A DNA stretch of 43,312 nt from JAWLCA01 sp050485905 (GCA_050485905.1 JBJHCH010000014.1:1-43312), one strand, 5' to 3'. Shown: positions 18,205 through 28,120, counted from the stretch's first letter. Notes: a model not told the origin generated them from the sequence alone. Made by a program: numbers and translations.

Positions 18205-18362
18205 TGCCCGATCTGGGACGCTACGCATTCGAGGTCGGCGCGGCCTATGTCGTGTCGCTGGCGCTGATCGCCGGGCTGGTGGCGGTCAGCCTGGTGCGCG
18301 CGGCGCGCGTGCGCCGGCAGTTGATGGCGGTCGAGGGCCGCAGGGGGCGCAGCGATGTTTAA
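18201..18362 (+). CDS. ccmD: Small haem-exporter subunit CcmD
   Basis: A 53-residue single-span membrane protein, MMPDLGRYAFEVGAAYVVSL onward, with one helix (YVVSLALIAGLVAVSLV) and a basic cytosolic tail (RAARVRRQL), as is usual for CcmD. It stabilises the CcmABC-CcmE complex. Its ATG overlaps the ccmC stop, and its own end overlaps ccmG by eight bases, so position and topology carry most of the evidence for this short gene. Confidence 0.9.
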   Translation: MMPDLGRYAFEVGAAYVVSLALIAGLVAVSLVRAARVRRQLMAVEGRRGRSDV

Positions 18363-18891
18363 GCCGCTGATGCTGCTGCCGCCGCTGATCTTTGCCGCGA
18401 TGGCCGCGCTGTTCTATTTCGGCATGTATCGCGACGATCCCGATGCGCTGCCCTCCACCTTCGTCGGGCGCGCGGCGCCTGCGGTCGAGGCGCGCCCGCT
18501 GGCCGATCTGCCAACCTTCGACAATGCCGCGCTGAACGAACCGGGGGCCAAGGTGGTGAACTTCTGGGCCAGCTGGTGCCCGCCCTGCCGCAAGGAACAC
18601 CCGATGCTGAAGGAACTGGCCGAGCATGTGCCGGTCTATGGCGTCAACCGCGACCTGACCGAGGAGGCGGCGCTGGGGTTCCTGGACGAGCTAGGCAATC
18701 CCTTCGCCGCCATCGTCTTTGACGACCGCAACCGGCAGTCGATCGAATGGGGTGTTTACGGCCTGCCCGAAACCTTCGTGATCGATGCCGAGGGGCGGGT
18801 GATGCTGCGCTACGCCGGAGAGATCACGCGGTCGGTGATGGACAACACCATCCTGCCGGCGCTGCGCGAGGGGGCGCAGCCGGGAAGCTGA
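18355..18891 (+). CDS. ccmG: Thiol-disulfide reductase CcmG (DsbE)
   Basis: A 178-residue membrane-tethered thioredoxin-like protein. One N-terminal helix (LMLLPPLIFAAMAALFYFGMY) anchors a periplasmic domain with the active site WCPPC in VVNFWASWCPPCRKEHP, the CcmG-type insertion, and the cis-proline loop GVYGLPETFVID. It supplies electrons to reduce apocytochrome c cysteines before haem attachment. It is last in ccmABCDG; ccmE, ccmF and ccmH are not in the window. A hairpin follows. Confidence 0.95.
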   Translation: MFKPLMLLPPLIFAAMAALFYFGMYRDDPDALPSTFVGRAAPAVEARPLADLPTFDNAALNEPGAKVVNFWASWCPPCRKEHPMLKELAEHVPVYGVNRDLTEEAALGFLDELGNPFAAIVFDDRNRQSIEWGVYGLPETFVIDAEGRVMLRYAGEITRSVMDNTILPALREGAQPGS

Positions 18892-18903
18892 GGCCGCTTG
18901 ACC

Positions 18904-18935
18904 GATGGCGCGCGGGGGCGTAAGCCCCGCGCCAT
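18904..18935 (+). terminator. GC hairpin after ccmG, terminator-like
   Basis: GATGGCG-CG-CGGGG pairs with CCCCGCGCCATC with a two-base bulge, closing a seven-base loop, twelve bases after the ccmG stop. No T-run follows. Position suggests it ends the ccm operon. Confidence 0.45.
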
Positions 18936-19029
18936 CCGAAGGGGAGCATCCGACATGGACAGGTCAGCCCGCCGCTGAGGCATTCGCCCGCGCCAGACCA
19001 GGCGCTGCTTCCTGACTCCGGATATTCCC

Positions 19030-19812
19030 ATGCCCAGACTGACTGGAAAACTCTGCGTCGTGACCGGCGCTGCGCGCGGCATCGGCGCCGCCATCGCCAC
19101 CGCCTTTGCCAACGAAGGCGCGACTGTCATCCTGACCGATATCGACGAGGCGACCGGCCGCGTCACCGCCAATCGCCTGTCGATGCCCTTCCTGCGGCTC
19201 GACGTGGCGCGCGAAGCCGACTGGGTGGCCTTTGCCGCCCAATACCCGCAGATCGACGTGCTGGTGAACAACGCCGGCATCACCGGGTTCGAGGGCGGGC
19301 CGCGCCATCATGACCCCGAAACCGCGTCGCTCGACGACTGGCGCGCGGTGATGGCCGTCAACCTCGACGGCTGCTTCCTCGGCTGCCGCTATGCCATCGG
19401 CGCGATGAAGGCGCGGGGGCAGGGGTCGATCATCAACCTGTCGTCGCGCTCGGGGCAGGTCGGCATCCCCGGCGCGGCGGCCTATGCGGCATCGAAGGCC
19501 GGCATCCGCAACCACAGCAAGACCGTCGCGCTTTATTGCGCCGAACGGGGCTGGGCGATCCGGTGCAATTCGATCCACCCCGGCGCGATCCTGACACCGA
19601 TGTGGGAGGCGGTGGCAGGCGACGGGCCGGACCGCGAGGCGCGGCTGGCAGAATTCGTGGCCGACACGCCGTTGAAAAGGTTCGGCAGGCCCGAGGAGGT
19701 GGCGGCGCTGGCCGTTTTGCTGGCCAGCGACGAGGCGACCTATATCACCGGCGCGGAACTGACCATCGACGGCGGATTGCTGGCCGGAACGGCGGCGCGG
19801 CCCTCGGCCTAG
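19030..19812 (+). CDS. Short-chain dehydrogenase/reductase (SDR)
   Basis: A 260-residue classical SDR, an NAD(P)-dependent oxidoreductase of unknown substrate. The cofactor motif TGAARGIG (residues about 13-20), the NNAG motif (LVNNAGITGF), the catalytic Ser in LSSRSG, and YAASK (Tyr-x-x-x-Lys) are all intact. An acidic residue after strand 2 (LTDID) favours NAD(H) over NADP(H). The C-terminus ITGAELTIDGGLLAG is typical. The ribosome site before ATG 19030 is weak. It stands alone between the ccm operon and convergent aconitase, so context gives no pathway. Confidence 0.88.
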   Translation: MPRLTGKLCVVTGAARGIGAAIATAFANEGATVILTDIDEATGRVTANRLSMPFLRLDVAREADWVAFAAQYPQIDVLVNNAGITGFEGGPRHHDPETASLDDWRAVMAVNLDGCFLGCRYAIGAMKARGQGSIINLSSRSGQVGIPGAAAYAASKAGIRNHSKTVALYCAERGWAIRCNSIHPGAILTPMWEAVAGDGPDREARLAEFVADTPLKRFGRPEEVAALAVLLASDEATYITGAELTIDGGLLAGTAARPSA

Positions 19813-19928
19813 GCCGGTGTTGCGTGCCAGTGTTGCGCGGCGAGCGCTCTGTTCACAAAGGTAAATTCGGCGAGTTGCGGCTGTCAGCTTTTGCCCCGCA
19901 ACTCTTTCCAGCCGCTTAACGCGAACGA

Positions 19929-19948
19929 CCCCGGCATCGCTGCCGGGG
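19929..19948 (-). terminator. Hairpin between the SDR gene and acnA, probable acnA terminator
   Basis: CCCCGGC (19929-19935) and GCCGGGG (19942-19948) form a stem around a six-base loop, extended by partial pairing of flanking ACGA/TCGT. It lies 27 bases beyond the acnA stop and could serve both convergent genes. It lacks a T-run. Confidence 0.45.
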
Positions 19949-19974
19949 CCGTCGTCAACCCGTTGGGTGGGCCG

Positions 19975-22728
<2,754 letters not shown>

Positions 22729-22816
22729 TGCGGCCTCCGTTTTCGGGTCAAACAGGGTCTGGCTGCGTGCCTGATGCCTCATTGCGCAGAGTCGATCAAG
22801 GGGGGTGCGGCGATTT

Positions 22817-22834
22817 TGTATACCATTGTGCACA
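22817..22834 (-). promoter_or_regulatory. Candidate acnA promoter/operator
   Basis: On the minus strand TGTGCACAATGG is followed by TATACA (22822-22817), a fair -10. The stretch holds two adjacent palindromes, TGTGCACA and GTATAC. GTATAC-centred dyads are common GntR-family operators. No good -35 is seen, so a regulated promoter is an inference. Confidence 0.3.
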
Positions 22835-22926
22835 GAAAATTCCGTGCCGCGCCGCAGCACCTGCGCCTCGCAAAACCTTGATTGGCCTGTGCCGGTGCCG
22901 ATGGCTAGGGAAGGGGGGTCGAAACC

Positions 22927-23649
22927 ATGCCCGAGGCCTCCATGCTATCGATCCGCCGACTGGTTGCCGGGGCCGCGCTGGGGCTGATGGTGATGCCGGC
23001 GGCAGGCGTTGCGCAACCCTCGCCGGTGGTGGTGGAGCTGTTTACCTCTCAGGGATGTTCGTCCTGTCCCCCCGCCGATGAATACATGGCGCGGCTGGCC
23101 GACCGCGATGATGTGATCGCGCTGGCGCTGCATGTGGACTACTGGGATTATCTTGGCTGGACCGACAGTTTCGCGCAGGCTGCGTTTACCGAGCGGCAGA
23201 AGAAATATGCCCGCGCCAACAGCGACCGCGCCATTTACACGCCGCAGATGATCGTCGACGGGACGGAGCGGGTGCAGGGCGTGCGGCCGATGACCATGGC
23301 CGAGATGGTGCGCGCCCACCGCGACCGTCCGCGCAATGTGCAGATCGCGCTGGACCGGTCCGAGGGGCGGCTGACGATCCGGCTGAACGCAGAGCCGCCA
23401 CTGGATCACGACGCCGTGGTGCAGCTTGTCCGCTATCTGCCGCGCGCGCAGGTCACGATCGAGCGGGGAGAGAATGCGGGTCGCACCGTGACCTACCACA
23501 ATATCGTGACGCTGTGGGACACGCTGGCCCGGTGGGACGGCAAGGGGCCGCTGACCATGACCGCAGAACTGCCGGGGGCCGAGCCGGTGGTGGTCATCGT
23601 GCAGTCAGATGCTCACGGCCCGGTGCTGGCCGCCGAACGCTTGCGCTGA
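22927..23649 (+). CDS. Exported DUF1223 protein with thioredoxin-like fold
   Basis: 240 residues. An N-terminal signal peptide (RRLVAGAALGLMVMPAAGVAQP, cleavage probably after VAQ or AGVA) precedes a DUF1223 domain. The motif VVELFTSQGCSSCPPADEYM contains a CSSC pair resembling a thioredoxin active site, followed by ALHVDYWDYLGWTDSFA and YTPQMIVDG, the family blocks. Function has not been established; a periplasmic redox role is inferred. A GAAGGGGGTC ribosome site favours ATG 22927, though ATG 22942 would give a tidier signal peptide. The 3' end overlaps the convergent acyltransferase gene by 37 bases. Confidence 0.85.
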   Translation: MPEASMLSIRRLVAGAALGLMVMPAAGVAQPSPVVVELFTSQGCSSCPPADEYMARLADRDDVIALALHVDYWDYLGWTDSFAQAAFTERQKKYARANSDRAIYTPQMIVDGTERVQGVRPMTMAEMVRAHRDRPRNVQIALDRSEGRLTIRLNAEPPLDHDAVVQLVRYLPRAQVTIERGENAGRTVTYHNIVTLWDTLARWDGKGPLTMTAELPGAEPVVVIVQSDAHGPVLAAERLR

Positions 23650-24533
23650 GTGACAGTCTTCCACCGCTGGTGCGTCCAGAGCCACTGGTCCATGTGGGCG
23701 CGCACCATTGCGTCCAGGCTGTCGTTCAGCGCCTGGGTCATCGCCTGCGGCGTATCGTGCGGGATCGGCGCCTCGACCACCACGCGGAAATCCAGCCCGT
23801 TCGGCTGCCGGATTCCGTAGCTGGGCACCAGCAGGGCGTCATATTTCAACGCCAGTTCCGCGGCCGACAGCGCGGTGCGGGCGGGCTGGCCCATGAACAT
23901 CAGGTCCTCGCCATGACCCATGTGCTGGTCGATCACCAGGCCCAGCATTCCGCCCCCGCGCAGGTGGCGCACCATGTCCGCCAGCCCCTCACGTCCACGG
24001 GGAAAGAGCGGCGTGCCGATCACGGATATGGCGGCGACGTAGTGATCGTTGAAATGCCGGTTCCGCATCGGGCTGTAGAGCCCGCCGAACCGGAACCCGC
24101 GCGCGATCAGGACCGCGCGCCCGGCGTCATAATTGCCGATATGGCCCGAGACGACGACCACCGGCCGCCCCTCGGCATGGGCCTTGTCCAGCGCCTCCAG
24201 TCCCGGACCCTCTGGCGGGATGCGCGTCGCGTGGGCCACGAATTCCGACCCGGAATACATCTCGATCAGCGTGCGGCCCACATTGTCGGGCACCGCGCGA
24301 ACAAGCCGCTCGACCTCGGCCCGCGGCATGTCGGGAAAGGTCAGCGCCAGATTGTTGCGGATGCGTTTTCGCCAGCCGGCCAGCGGCGCCAGCACGCGTG
24401 ACACCAGCCAGCCCATCAGCGGCACGCGCCAGCGATAGGGCAGCGCCAGCGCCGCGCCGATCAGGCCGCGCAGGCCCAGGCTGATCGCCCGGTCGCGCGG
24501 GCTGGTGCCGTCGTCGTCTTTGCGTGTCGCCAT
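23613..24533 (-). CDS. LpxL/HtrB-type lysophospholipid or lipid A acyltransferase
   Basis: A 306-residue inner-membrane-associated acyltransferase. After a basic start comes a hydrophobic segment (LGLRGLIGAALALPYRWRVPLMGWLV). VVVVSGHIGNYDAGRAV contains the family His in the HX4(D/E) box, and LFPRGREGLADMVRHLRGGGMLGLVIDQHMG is the second conserved block, followed by GQPARTALSAAELALKYDALLVP. Members attach secondary acyl chains to lipid A, or act on ornithine or phospholipid. The exact substrate cannot be read from sequence. It lies downstream of the FliG-like gene by 79 bases. Confidence 0.85.
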   Translation of the reverse strand: MATRKDDDGTSPRDRAISLGLRGLIGAALALPYRWRVPLMGWLVSRVLAPLAGWRKRIRNNLALTFPDMPRAEVERLVRAVPDNVGRTLIEMYSGSEFVAHATRIPPEGPGLEALDKAHAEGRPVVVVSGHIGNYDAGRAVLIARGFRFGGLYSPMRNRHFNDHYVAAISVIGTPLFPRGREGLADMVRHLRGGGMLGLVIDQHMGHGEDLMFMGQPARTALSAAELALKYDALLVPSYGIRQPNGLDFRVVVEAPIPHDTPQAMTQALNDSLDAMVRAHMDQWLWTHQRWKTVTQRKRSAASTGP

Positions 24534-24612
24534 TTCCGGGTCGTCGCCGCTGCAATCCGGCCCTGATTACGCGGCACCCCCCCGCTTCACAACCCTGCCG
24601 CCGCGTCCCGGC

Positions 24613-25701
24613 TCAGCCCTCGTCGTCGGGTTCGACAAAGGCCAGTTCGCCCTCGGCCTGAAGCGCACGGATCGCCTGCACCATGGCATTGCGCGCGGCC
24701 TCGATCTCGGCCGGGCGGATCGCGCCGGCTTCGGCCAGTTCCTCGCGCAGGCTTTCGGCCATGCGCTGCGACAGGTTCTCCAGGATGAACTCCACCGTGC
24801 GTGCCTCGCCCTCGTCGCCGGGGCCGATGGCGGCGACCAGTTGCCGCTGTTCCACCCGCCGCACCACCTTTGGCAGGTCCGCAGGCGCGATCCGGTCGGG
24901 GATATGGGCAAAGGTGAAGATCGTGCGGCGCACCCGCTCGGCAAATTCCTCGTCCGCTTCCAGCAGGCCCGCCAGCACATCGTCGCGGGTAAGCGCGCCG
25001 GTCGCGTTCAGGATCGCGCCCACGCGGTCCACCGGCGTCGATTCAAACGCCTTGGGCGGCAGCGCGTCCAGTTGGCTGCCCAGTGCCAGACCGATCCGCC
25101 GCACCGTCTCGGGGTCCACATTGCCGGTCAGCGACACCGCATAGGCCACGCGCCGCGCCTTGTCGCCGGGCAGCCGGCCCAGCAGTTCCGCCGCGCGGTC
25201 CACCGGCAGCTTCGACAGCAGCACGGCGCCCACCTCGACACTCTCCTCCTCCAGCACCGGCATCAACCGGTCGAGGTCCAGCGTCACGATCCGGTCCCAT
25301 GGGTCGGCCTTGCCGCTGGCGCCCGCCAGCCGGCGCAGCCGGTTCGCCGCCGTGGCGCTGATATGACCGTCGAGCAGGCTGAGCGCGCCGTCGATCCCGC
25401 CCGGAAAGGCGAGGCCCACGCCCTCCAACTCCGTCAGGAATTCCTGCACCACCTCGCGCAGGGTGCCGCGGTCCACCAGCCGCATATGGCCCATCTGTTC
25501 CGTCAGCGCGGCCTGCAGATGCTCGGGCAGGGCGGCCAGCGGAATCGGCGTACCCTCGGACAGCAGAAGCCGCACGATCACCGCGGCCTTCTGCCGGCTG
25601 TTCAGCGCCGGGCGCATCCTGGTGGGCGGTGTCTCCAGCACCTCTCCCTGCGGGACGGCCTGCCGGCTGCCCCTGTTCAATGCCGCCAGTGCCGTGGTCA
25701 C
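24613..25701 (-). CDS. FliG-like flagellar motor switch protein, stand-alone and divergent
   Basis: 362 residues. The FliG layout is visible: an N-terminal domain (LNSRQKAAVIVRLLLSEG), a middle domain, and a C-terminal domain ending VEFILENLSQRMAESLREEL then AEAGAIRPAEIEAARNAMVQ, close to the FliG C-terminal block. The acidic LDDR-type motif of the torque helix is not obvious (FTFAHIPDRIAPADLPKVVR). FliG forms the rotor ring beneath the flagellar basal body. No other flagellar gene lies in the window. The start is GTG 25701 with GGAGG upstream. A TTAA-N7-TTGC sequence at 25750-25764 resembles half of a CtrA site. Confidence 0.8.
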   Translation of the reverse strand: MTTALAALNRGSRQAVPQGEVLETPPTRMRPALNSRQKAAVIVRLLLSEGTPIPLAALPEHLQAALTEQMGHMRLVDRGTLREVVQEFLTELEGVGLAFPGGIDGALSLLDGHISATAANRLRRLAGASGKADPWDRIVTLDLDRLMPVLEEESVEVGAVLLSKLPVDRAAELLGRLPGDKARRVAYAVSLTGNVDPETVRRIGLALGSQLDALPPKAFESTPVDRVGAILNATGALTRDDVLAGLLEADEEFAERVRRTIFTFAHIPDRIAPADLPKVVRRVEQRQLVAAIGPGDEGEARTVEFILENLSQRMAESLREELAEAGAIRPAEIEAARNAMVQAIRALQAEGELAFVEPDDEG

Positions 25702-25787
25702 CCCTGCCTCCGCCGCCGATCCGTACCGGCCGACACTGGCAGGTGCGGGTTAACGGCGCGTTGCCGGTGGGCCGTCGGGGTGGCATG

Positions 25788-25817
25788 AAAAAGGGGGACA
25801 CGGCAACCGCGCCCCCC
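25788..25817 (-). terminator. Rho-independent terminator after the small exported protein gene
   Basis: On the minus strand, GGGGGG (25817-25812) and CCCCC (25797-25793) enclose a 14-base loop with further partial pairing (GCGG/CCGT), and TTTTT (25792-25788) follows at once. It lies 30 bases after the stop of the gene at 25848. Confidence 0.7.
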
Positions 25818-25847
25818 AAGTCTTGCACCTTCAGAAATCGCCCGCCG

Positions 25848-26009
25848 TCAGCCCGTCACAGGGGCCGTGCAGGTCCGCGTCTGGCTGTCCCAGACCATGC
25901 CCTCGGCGCAGTTCATCGTAGTGTTGATGTGCCTTTCGCTGCACATGGCCGCCGCGAGCCCCGGCGTAAGGGCAAGGGCGAGGGCGGCAAGGGTTGTCTT
26001 CAACGTCAT
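25848..26009 (-). CDS. Small exported cysteine-containing protein, chitin-binding (CBM14)-like
   Basis: 53 residues. A signal peptide (MTLKTTLAALALALTPGLAAA) leaves a mature chain of about 32 residues: MCSERHINTTMNCAEGMVWD then SQTRTCTAPVTG. The spacing C-x(10)-CAEG-x-VWD-x-x-TRTC resembles part of the peritrophin-A (CBM14) fold, though with only three cysteines instead of six. GGGAGACGCG precedes the ATG at 26009, and a clean terminator follows, both supporting a real gene. Function unknown; a cell-envelope role is a guess. It lies 140 bases downstream of purB on the same strand. Confidence 0.7.
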   Translation of the reverse strand: MTLKTTLAALALALTPGLAAAMCSERHINTTMNCAEGMVWDSQTRTCTAPVTG

Positions 26010-26149
26010 GCGCGTCTCCCTGTTGGACTGATCAGTTCGGCTCTCGCAGGGAAAGCCTAGCACAGAAACTAGCGCGAAACGATCACGGACAAGTGTGCGG
26101 AGGAAATCCGGCGCCTTCGACCCGCACACCCGGCCCCTTTGCCTGAATT

Positions 26150-27457
26150 TCAGGCAGTGCCAAAGACGCGGGCAAAGATCGTGTCCACATGCTTGGTGTG
26201 ATAGGCCAGATCGAATTTTTCCTCGATCTCCGCCTCGCTCAGCGCCGCCCGCACTTCCGGGTCGGACTTCAGTTCCTCCATGAAATCAGCACCCTGCTCC
26301 CAGACCTTCATGGCGTTCCGCTGCACCAACCGATAGCTGTCCTCGCGGCTGACACCCTTTTGCGTCAGTGCCAGCATCACCCGCTGGGAATGGACGAGGC
26401 CGCGGAACTTATTCATGTTCCGCATCATGTTTTCCGGGTAAATAACCAGTTTTTCTATTACATTTGTCAGTCGAGTCAGCGCGAAGTCCAGCGTCACCGT
26501 CGCATCCGGCCCGATGTTCCGCTCGACCGAGGAATGGCTGATGTCGCGCTCGTGCCAGAGCGTGACATTCTCCATCGCCGGAATCGCCATCGACCGTACC
26601 ATCCGCGCCAGCCCGGTCAGGTTCTCTGTCAGCACCGGGTTGCGCTTGTGCGGCATGGCGGAACTGCCCTTCTGGCCCTTGGAAAAGAACTCCTCGCCCT
26701 CCAGCACCTCTGTCCGCTGCATGTGCCGGATCTCGGTGGCGACATTCTCGATGCTCGATGCGATCACCCCCAGCGTGGCAAAGAACATCGCATGCCGGTC
26801 GCGCGGGATCACCTGCGTCGAAATCGGCTCGGGCCGCAGGCCCAGTTGCTCGCAGACATGCGCCTCTACCCTCGGGTCGATATTGGCGAATGTGCCGACC
26901 GCGCCGGAAATAGCCCCCGTCGCCACTTCCTCGCGCGCCGCGACCAGCCGCGCCCGGTTGCGGTCCATCTCGGCGTAGAATCGGGCGAATGTCAGGCCCA
27001 TCGTCGTCGGCTCGGCATGGATGCCGTGGCTGCGTCCGATCCGCACCGTCAGCTTGTGCTCCATCGCGCGGGCTTTCAGCGCCGCCAGCAGCCTGTCCAT
27101 CTGCGCGATCAGTAGGTCGGCCGCGCGGCAAAGCTGGATGTTGAAGCAGGTGTCCAGCACGTCGGAACTGGTCATCCCCTGATGCACGAACCGCGCCTCG
27201 TCCGGCCCCACGATCTCTCCCAGATGGGTCAGGAAGGCGATGACATCGTGTTTCGTCACCGCCTCGATCTCGTCGATCCGCGCGACGTCGAATGTCGCGT
27301 CCCTGGCCTTCCACACCGCCTCGGCATTCGCCTTGGGGATCACGCCCAGCTCCGCCATCTTGTCGCAGGCATGGGCCTCGATCTCGAACCAGATGCGGAA
27401 CCGGGTCTCGGGCGACCAGATGGCGACCATTTCGGGGCGGGAATAGCGGGGGATCAT
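26150..27457 (-). CDS. purB: Adenylosuccinate lyase
   Basis: A 435-residue enzyme of purine synthesis that releases fumarate from SAICAR and from adenylosuccinate. The fumarase/aspartase-superfamily signature is complete (GSSAMPHKRNPVLTENLTG). The catalytic His regions TSSDVLDTCFNIQL and GRSHGIHAEPTTMG are present, and the N-terminus MIPRYSRPEMVAIWSPETRF matches the PurB type. GGAGGCCCCG precedes the ATG. It diverges from the guanidine riboswitch and gdx. Confidence 0.96.
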   Translation of the reverse strand: MIPRYSRPEMVAIWSPETRFRIWFEIEAHACDKMAELGVIPKANAEAVWKARDATFDVARIDEIEAVTKHDVIAFLTHLGEIVGPDEARFVHQGMTSSDVLDTCFNIQLCRAADLLIAQMDRLLAALKARAMEHKLTVRIGRSHGIHAEPTTMGLTFARFYAEMDRNRARLVAAREEVATGAISGAVGTFANIDPRVEAHVCEQLGLRPEPISTQVIPRDRHAMFFATLGVIASSIENVATEIRHMQRTEVLEGEEFFSKGQKGSSAMPHKRNPVLTENLTGLARMVRSMAIPAMENVTLWHERDISHSSVERNIGPDATVTLDFALTRLTNVIEKLVIYPENMMRNMNKFRGLVHSQRVMLALTQKGVSREDSYRLVQRNAMKVWEQGADFMEELKSDPEVRAALSEAEIEEKFDLAYHTKHVDTIFARVFGTA

Positions 27458-27537
27458 CGGGGCCTCCTTGGCTTCGGCGGCCTTCTAGACCGCCGGGCCG
27501 GGCTTGGAAAGGGCTGCCCCCGGTGCTATGCCCGCCC

Positions 27538-27604
27538 GGCGCGGGACGGCCCGCGCCCGCCTCTTGCGGCCCATCCGGGGGACGGCCCTCTTGCTCAAAG
27601 GGGG
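27538..27604 (+). ncRNA. Guanidine-II (mini-ykkC) riboswitch controlling gdx
   Basis: Two hairpins with ACGG tetraloops: P1 is a perfect 8-bp stem GGCGCGGG/CCCGCGCC (27538-27545, 27550-27557) and P2 is GGGGG/CCCTC (27577-27581, 27586-27590) with one G-T pair. Both present the same decamer GGGACGGCCC (27543-27552 and 27579-27588), joined by a 19-base linker. Paired ACGR-loop hairpins just before a ribosome site (AAAGGGGG, 27597-27604) define the guanidine-II class, which turns on guanidine exporters when guanidinium binds. The gene that follows is of exactly that kind. Confidence 0.87.
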
Positions 27605-27609
27605 TCATC

Positions 27610-27924
27610 ATGGCCTGGATCATTCTTCTCATCGCCGGACTGTTCGAAATCGGCTGGGCCATCGGGCTGAAATACACCCATGGGTTCACCCGCCTCATCC
27701 CGACACTGTGGACCGTCGGATCCATGACCATCAGCGTCGCGCTGCTCGGCCTGGCGATGCGCGACCTGCCCGTCGGCACCGCCTATGCGATGTGGACCGG
27801 TATTGGCGCCGTGGGCACGGTCGCCCTCGGCATCTGGCTTTTCGGCGATGCCGCGACGCCGGCCCGTCTGGCTTGCGTCGGCCTGATCGTCGCCGGGCTC
27901 ATCGGGCTGAAGCTGGCGGGCTGA
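27610..27924 (+). CDS. gdx: SMR-family guanidinium exporter Gdx (SugE)
   Basis: A 104-residue four-helix small multidrug resistance protein. The membrane-embedded Glu lies in AGLFEIGWAIGLKYTHGFT, matching the Gdx/SugE subgroup rather than EmrE, and the later helices read GTAYAMWTGIGAVGTVALGIWLFGD and so on. The protein exports guanidinium in exchange for protons as an antiparallel dimer. A guanidine-II riboswitch overlaps its leader, which is strong independent support for guanidinium rather than quaternary amines as the substrate. No clear terminator follows; a palindrome array begins at its stop codon. Confidence 0.93.
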   Translation: MAWIILLIAGLFEIGWAIGLKYTHGFTRLIPTLWTVGSMTISVALLGLAMRDLPVGTAYAMWTGIGAVGTVALGIWLFGDAATPARLACVGLIVAGLIGLKLAG

Positions 27925-27993
27925 GCACATACCGTTGCGGGTATATACCCGATAAGATATATACCGAATAAGGTATATACCTGAAAAGGTATG
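27924..27993. repeat. Tandem 16-bp-period array of GGTATATACC palindromes
   Basis: Units start at 27924 (degenerate), 27940, 27956, 27972 and 27988 (partial), exactly 16 bases apart. Units 27940 and 27972 hold the perfect 10-bp palindrome GGTATATACC, and unit 27956 has GATATATACC. The linkers are CGATAA, GAATAA and TGAAAA. The block is strikingly AT-rich for this genome. It begins at the last base of gdx. Possible roles are a multi-site operator, a strand-opening element or a 3' mRNA structure. It is not a CRISPR array: units are too short and have no spacers. Confidence 0.75.
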
Positions 27994-28063
27994 ATCGGTT
28001 CCGGCGGCGGCAAATCACTGGCCAGACTGGTTTTTCCGGCGCTTGGGCGGGCCGGGGCGCACC

Positions 28064-28110
28064 AACGTATGCACGTGATATGCACGGCAGATGCACGTGA
28101 ATCATACGTT
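28064..28110 (-). repeat. Intergenic element B, copy 2: inverted-repeat-bounded 11-bp iterons
   Basis: AACGTATG (28064-28071) and CATACGTT (28103-28110) are perfect 8-bp inverted repeats. Between and overlapping them are three 11-bp units starting at 28069, 28080 and 28091 (ATGCACGTGAT, ATGCACGGCAG, ATGCACGTGAA). Taken as its reverse complement, the 43-bp core matches 9829-9871 at 35 of 43 positions. A separate palindrome GTGTGCACAC abuts at 28111-28120, then the moaA terminator. Phasing near one helical turn suggests cooperative protein binding on one DNA face. Confidence 0.75.
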
Positions 28111-28120
28111 GTGTGCACAC

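Noticed and set aside
16417..18228. 603-codon minus-strand frame across ccmA-ccmC
   Set aside because: It is a shadow of three well-identified ccm genes with coupled starts and stops; product is Gln/Arg/His-rich without domains.
27924..28110. CRISPR array
   Set aside because: Units are 16 or 11 bp with no unique spacers, and no cas gene is present.
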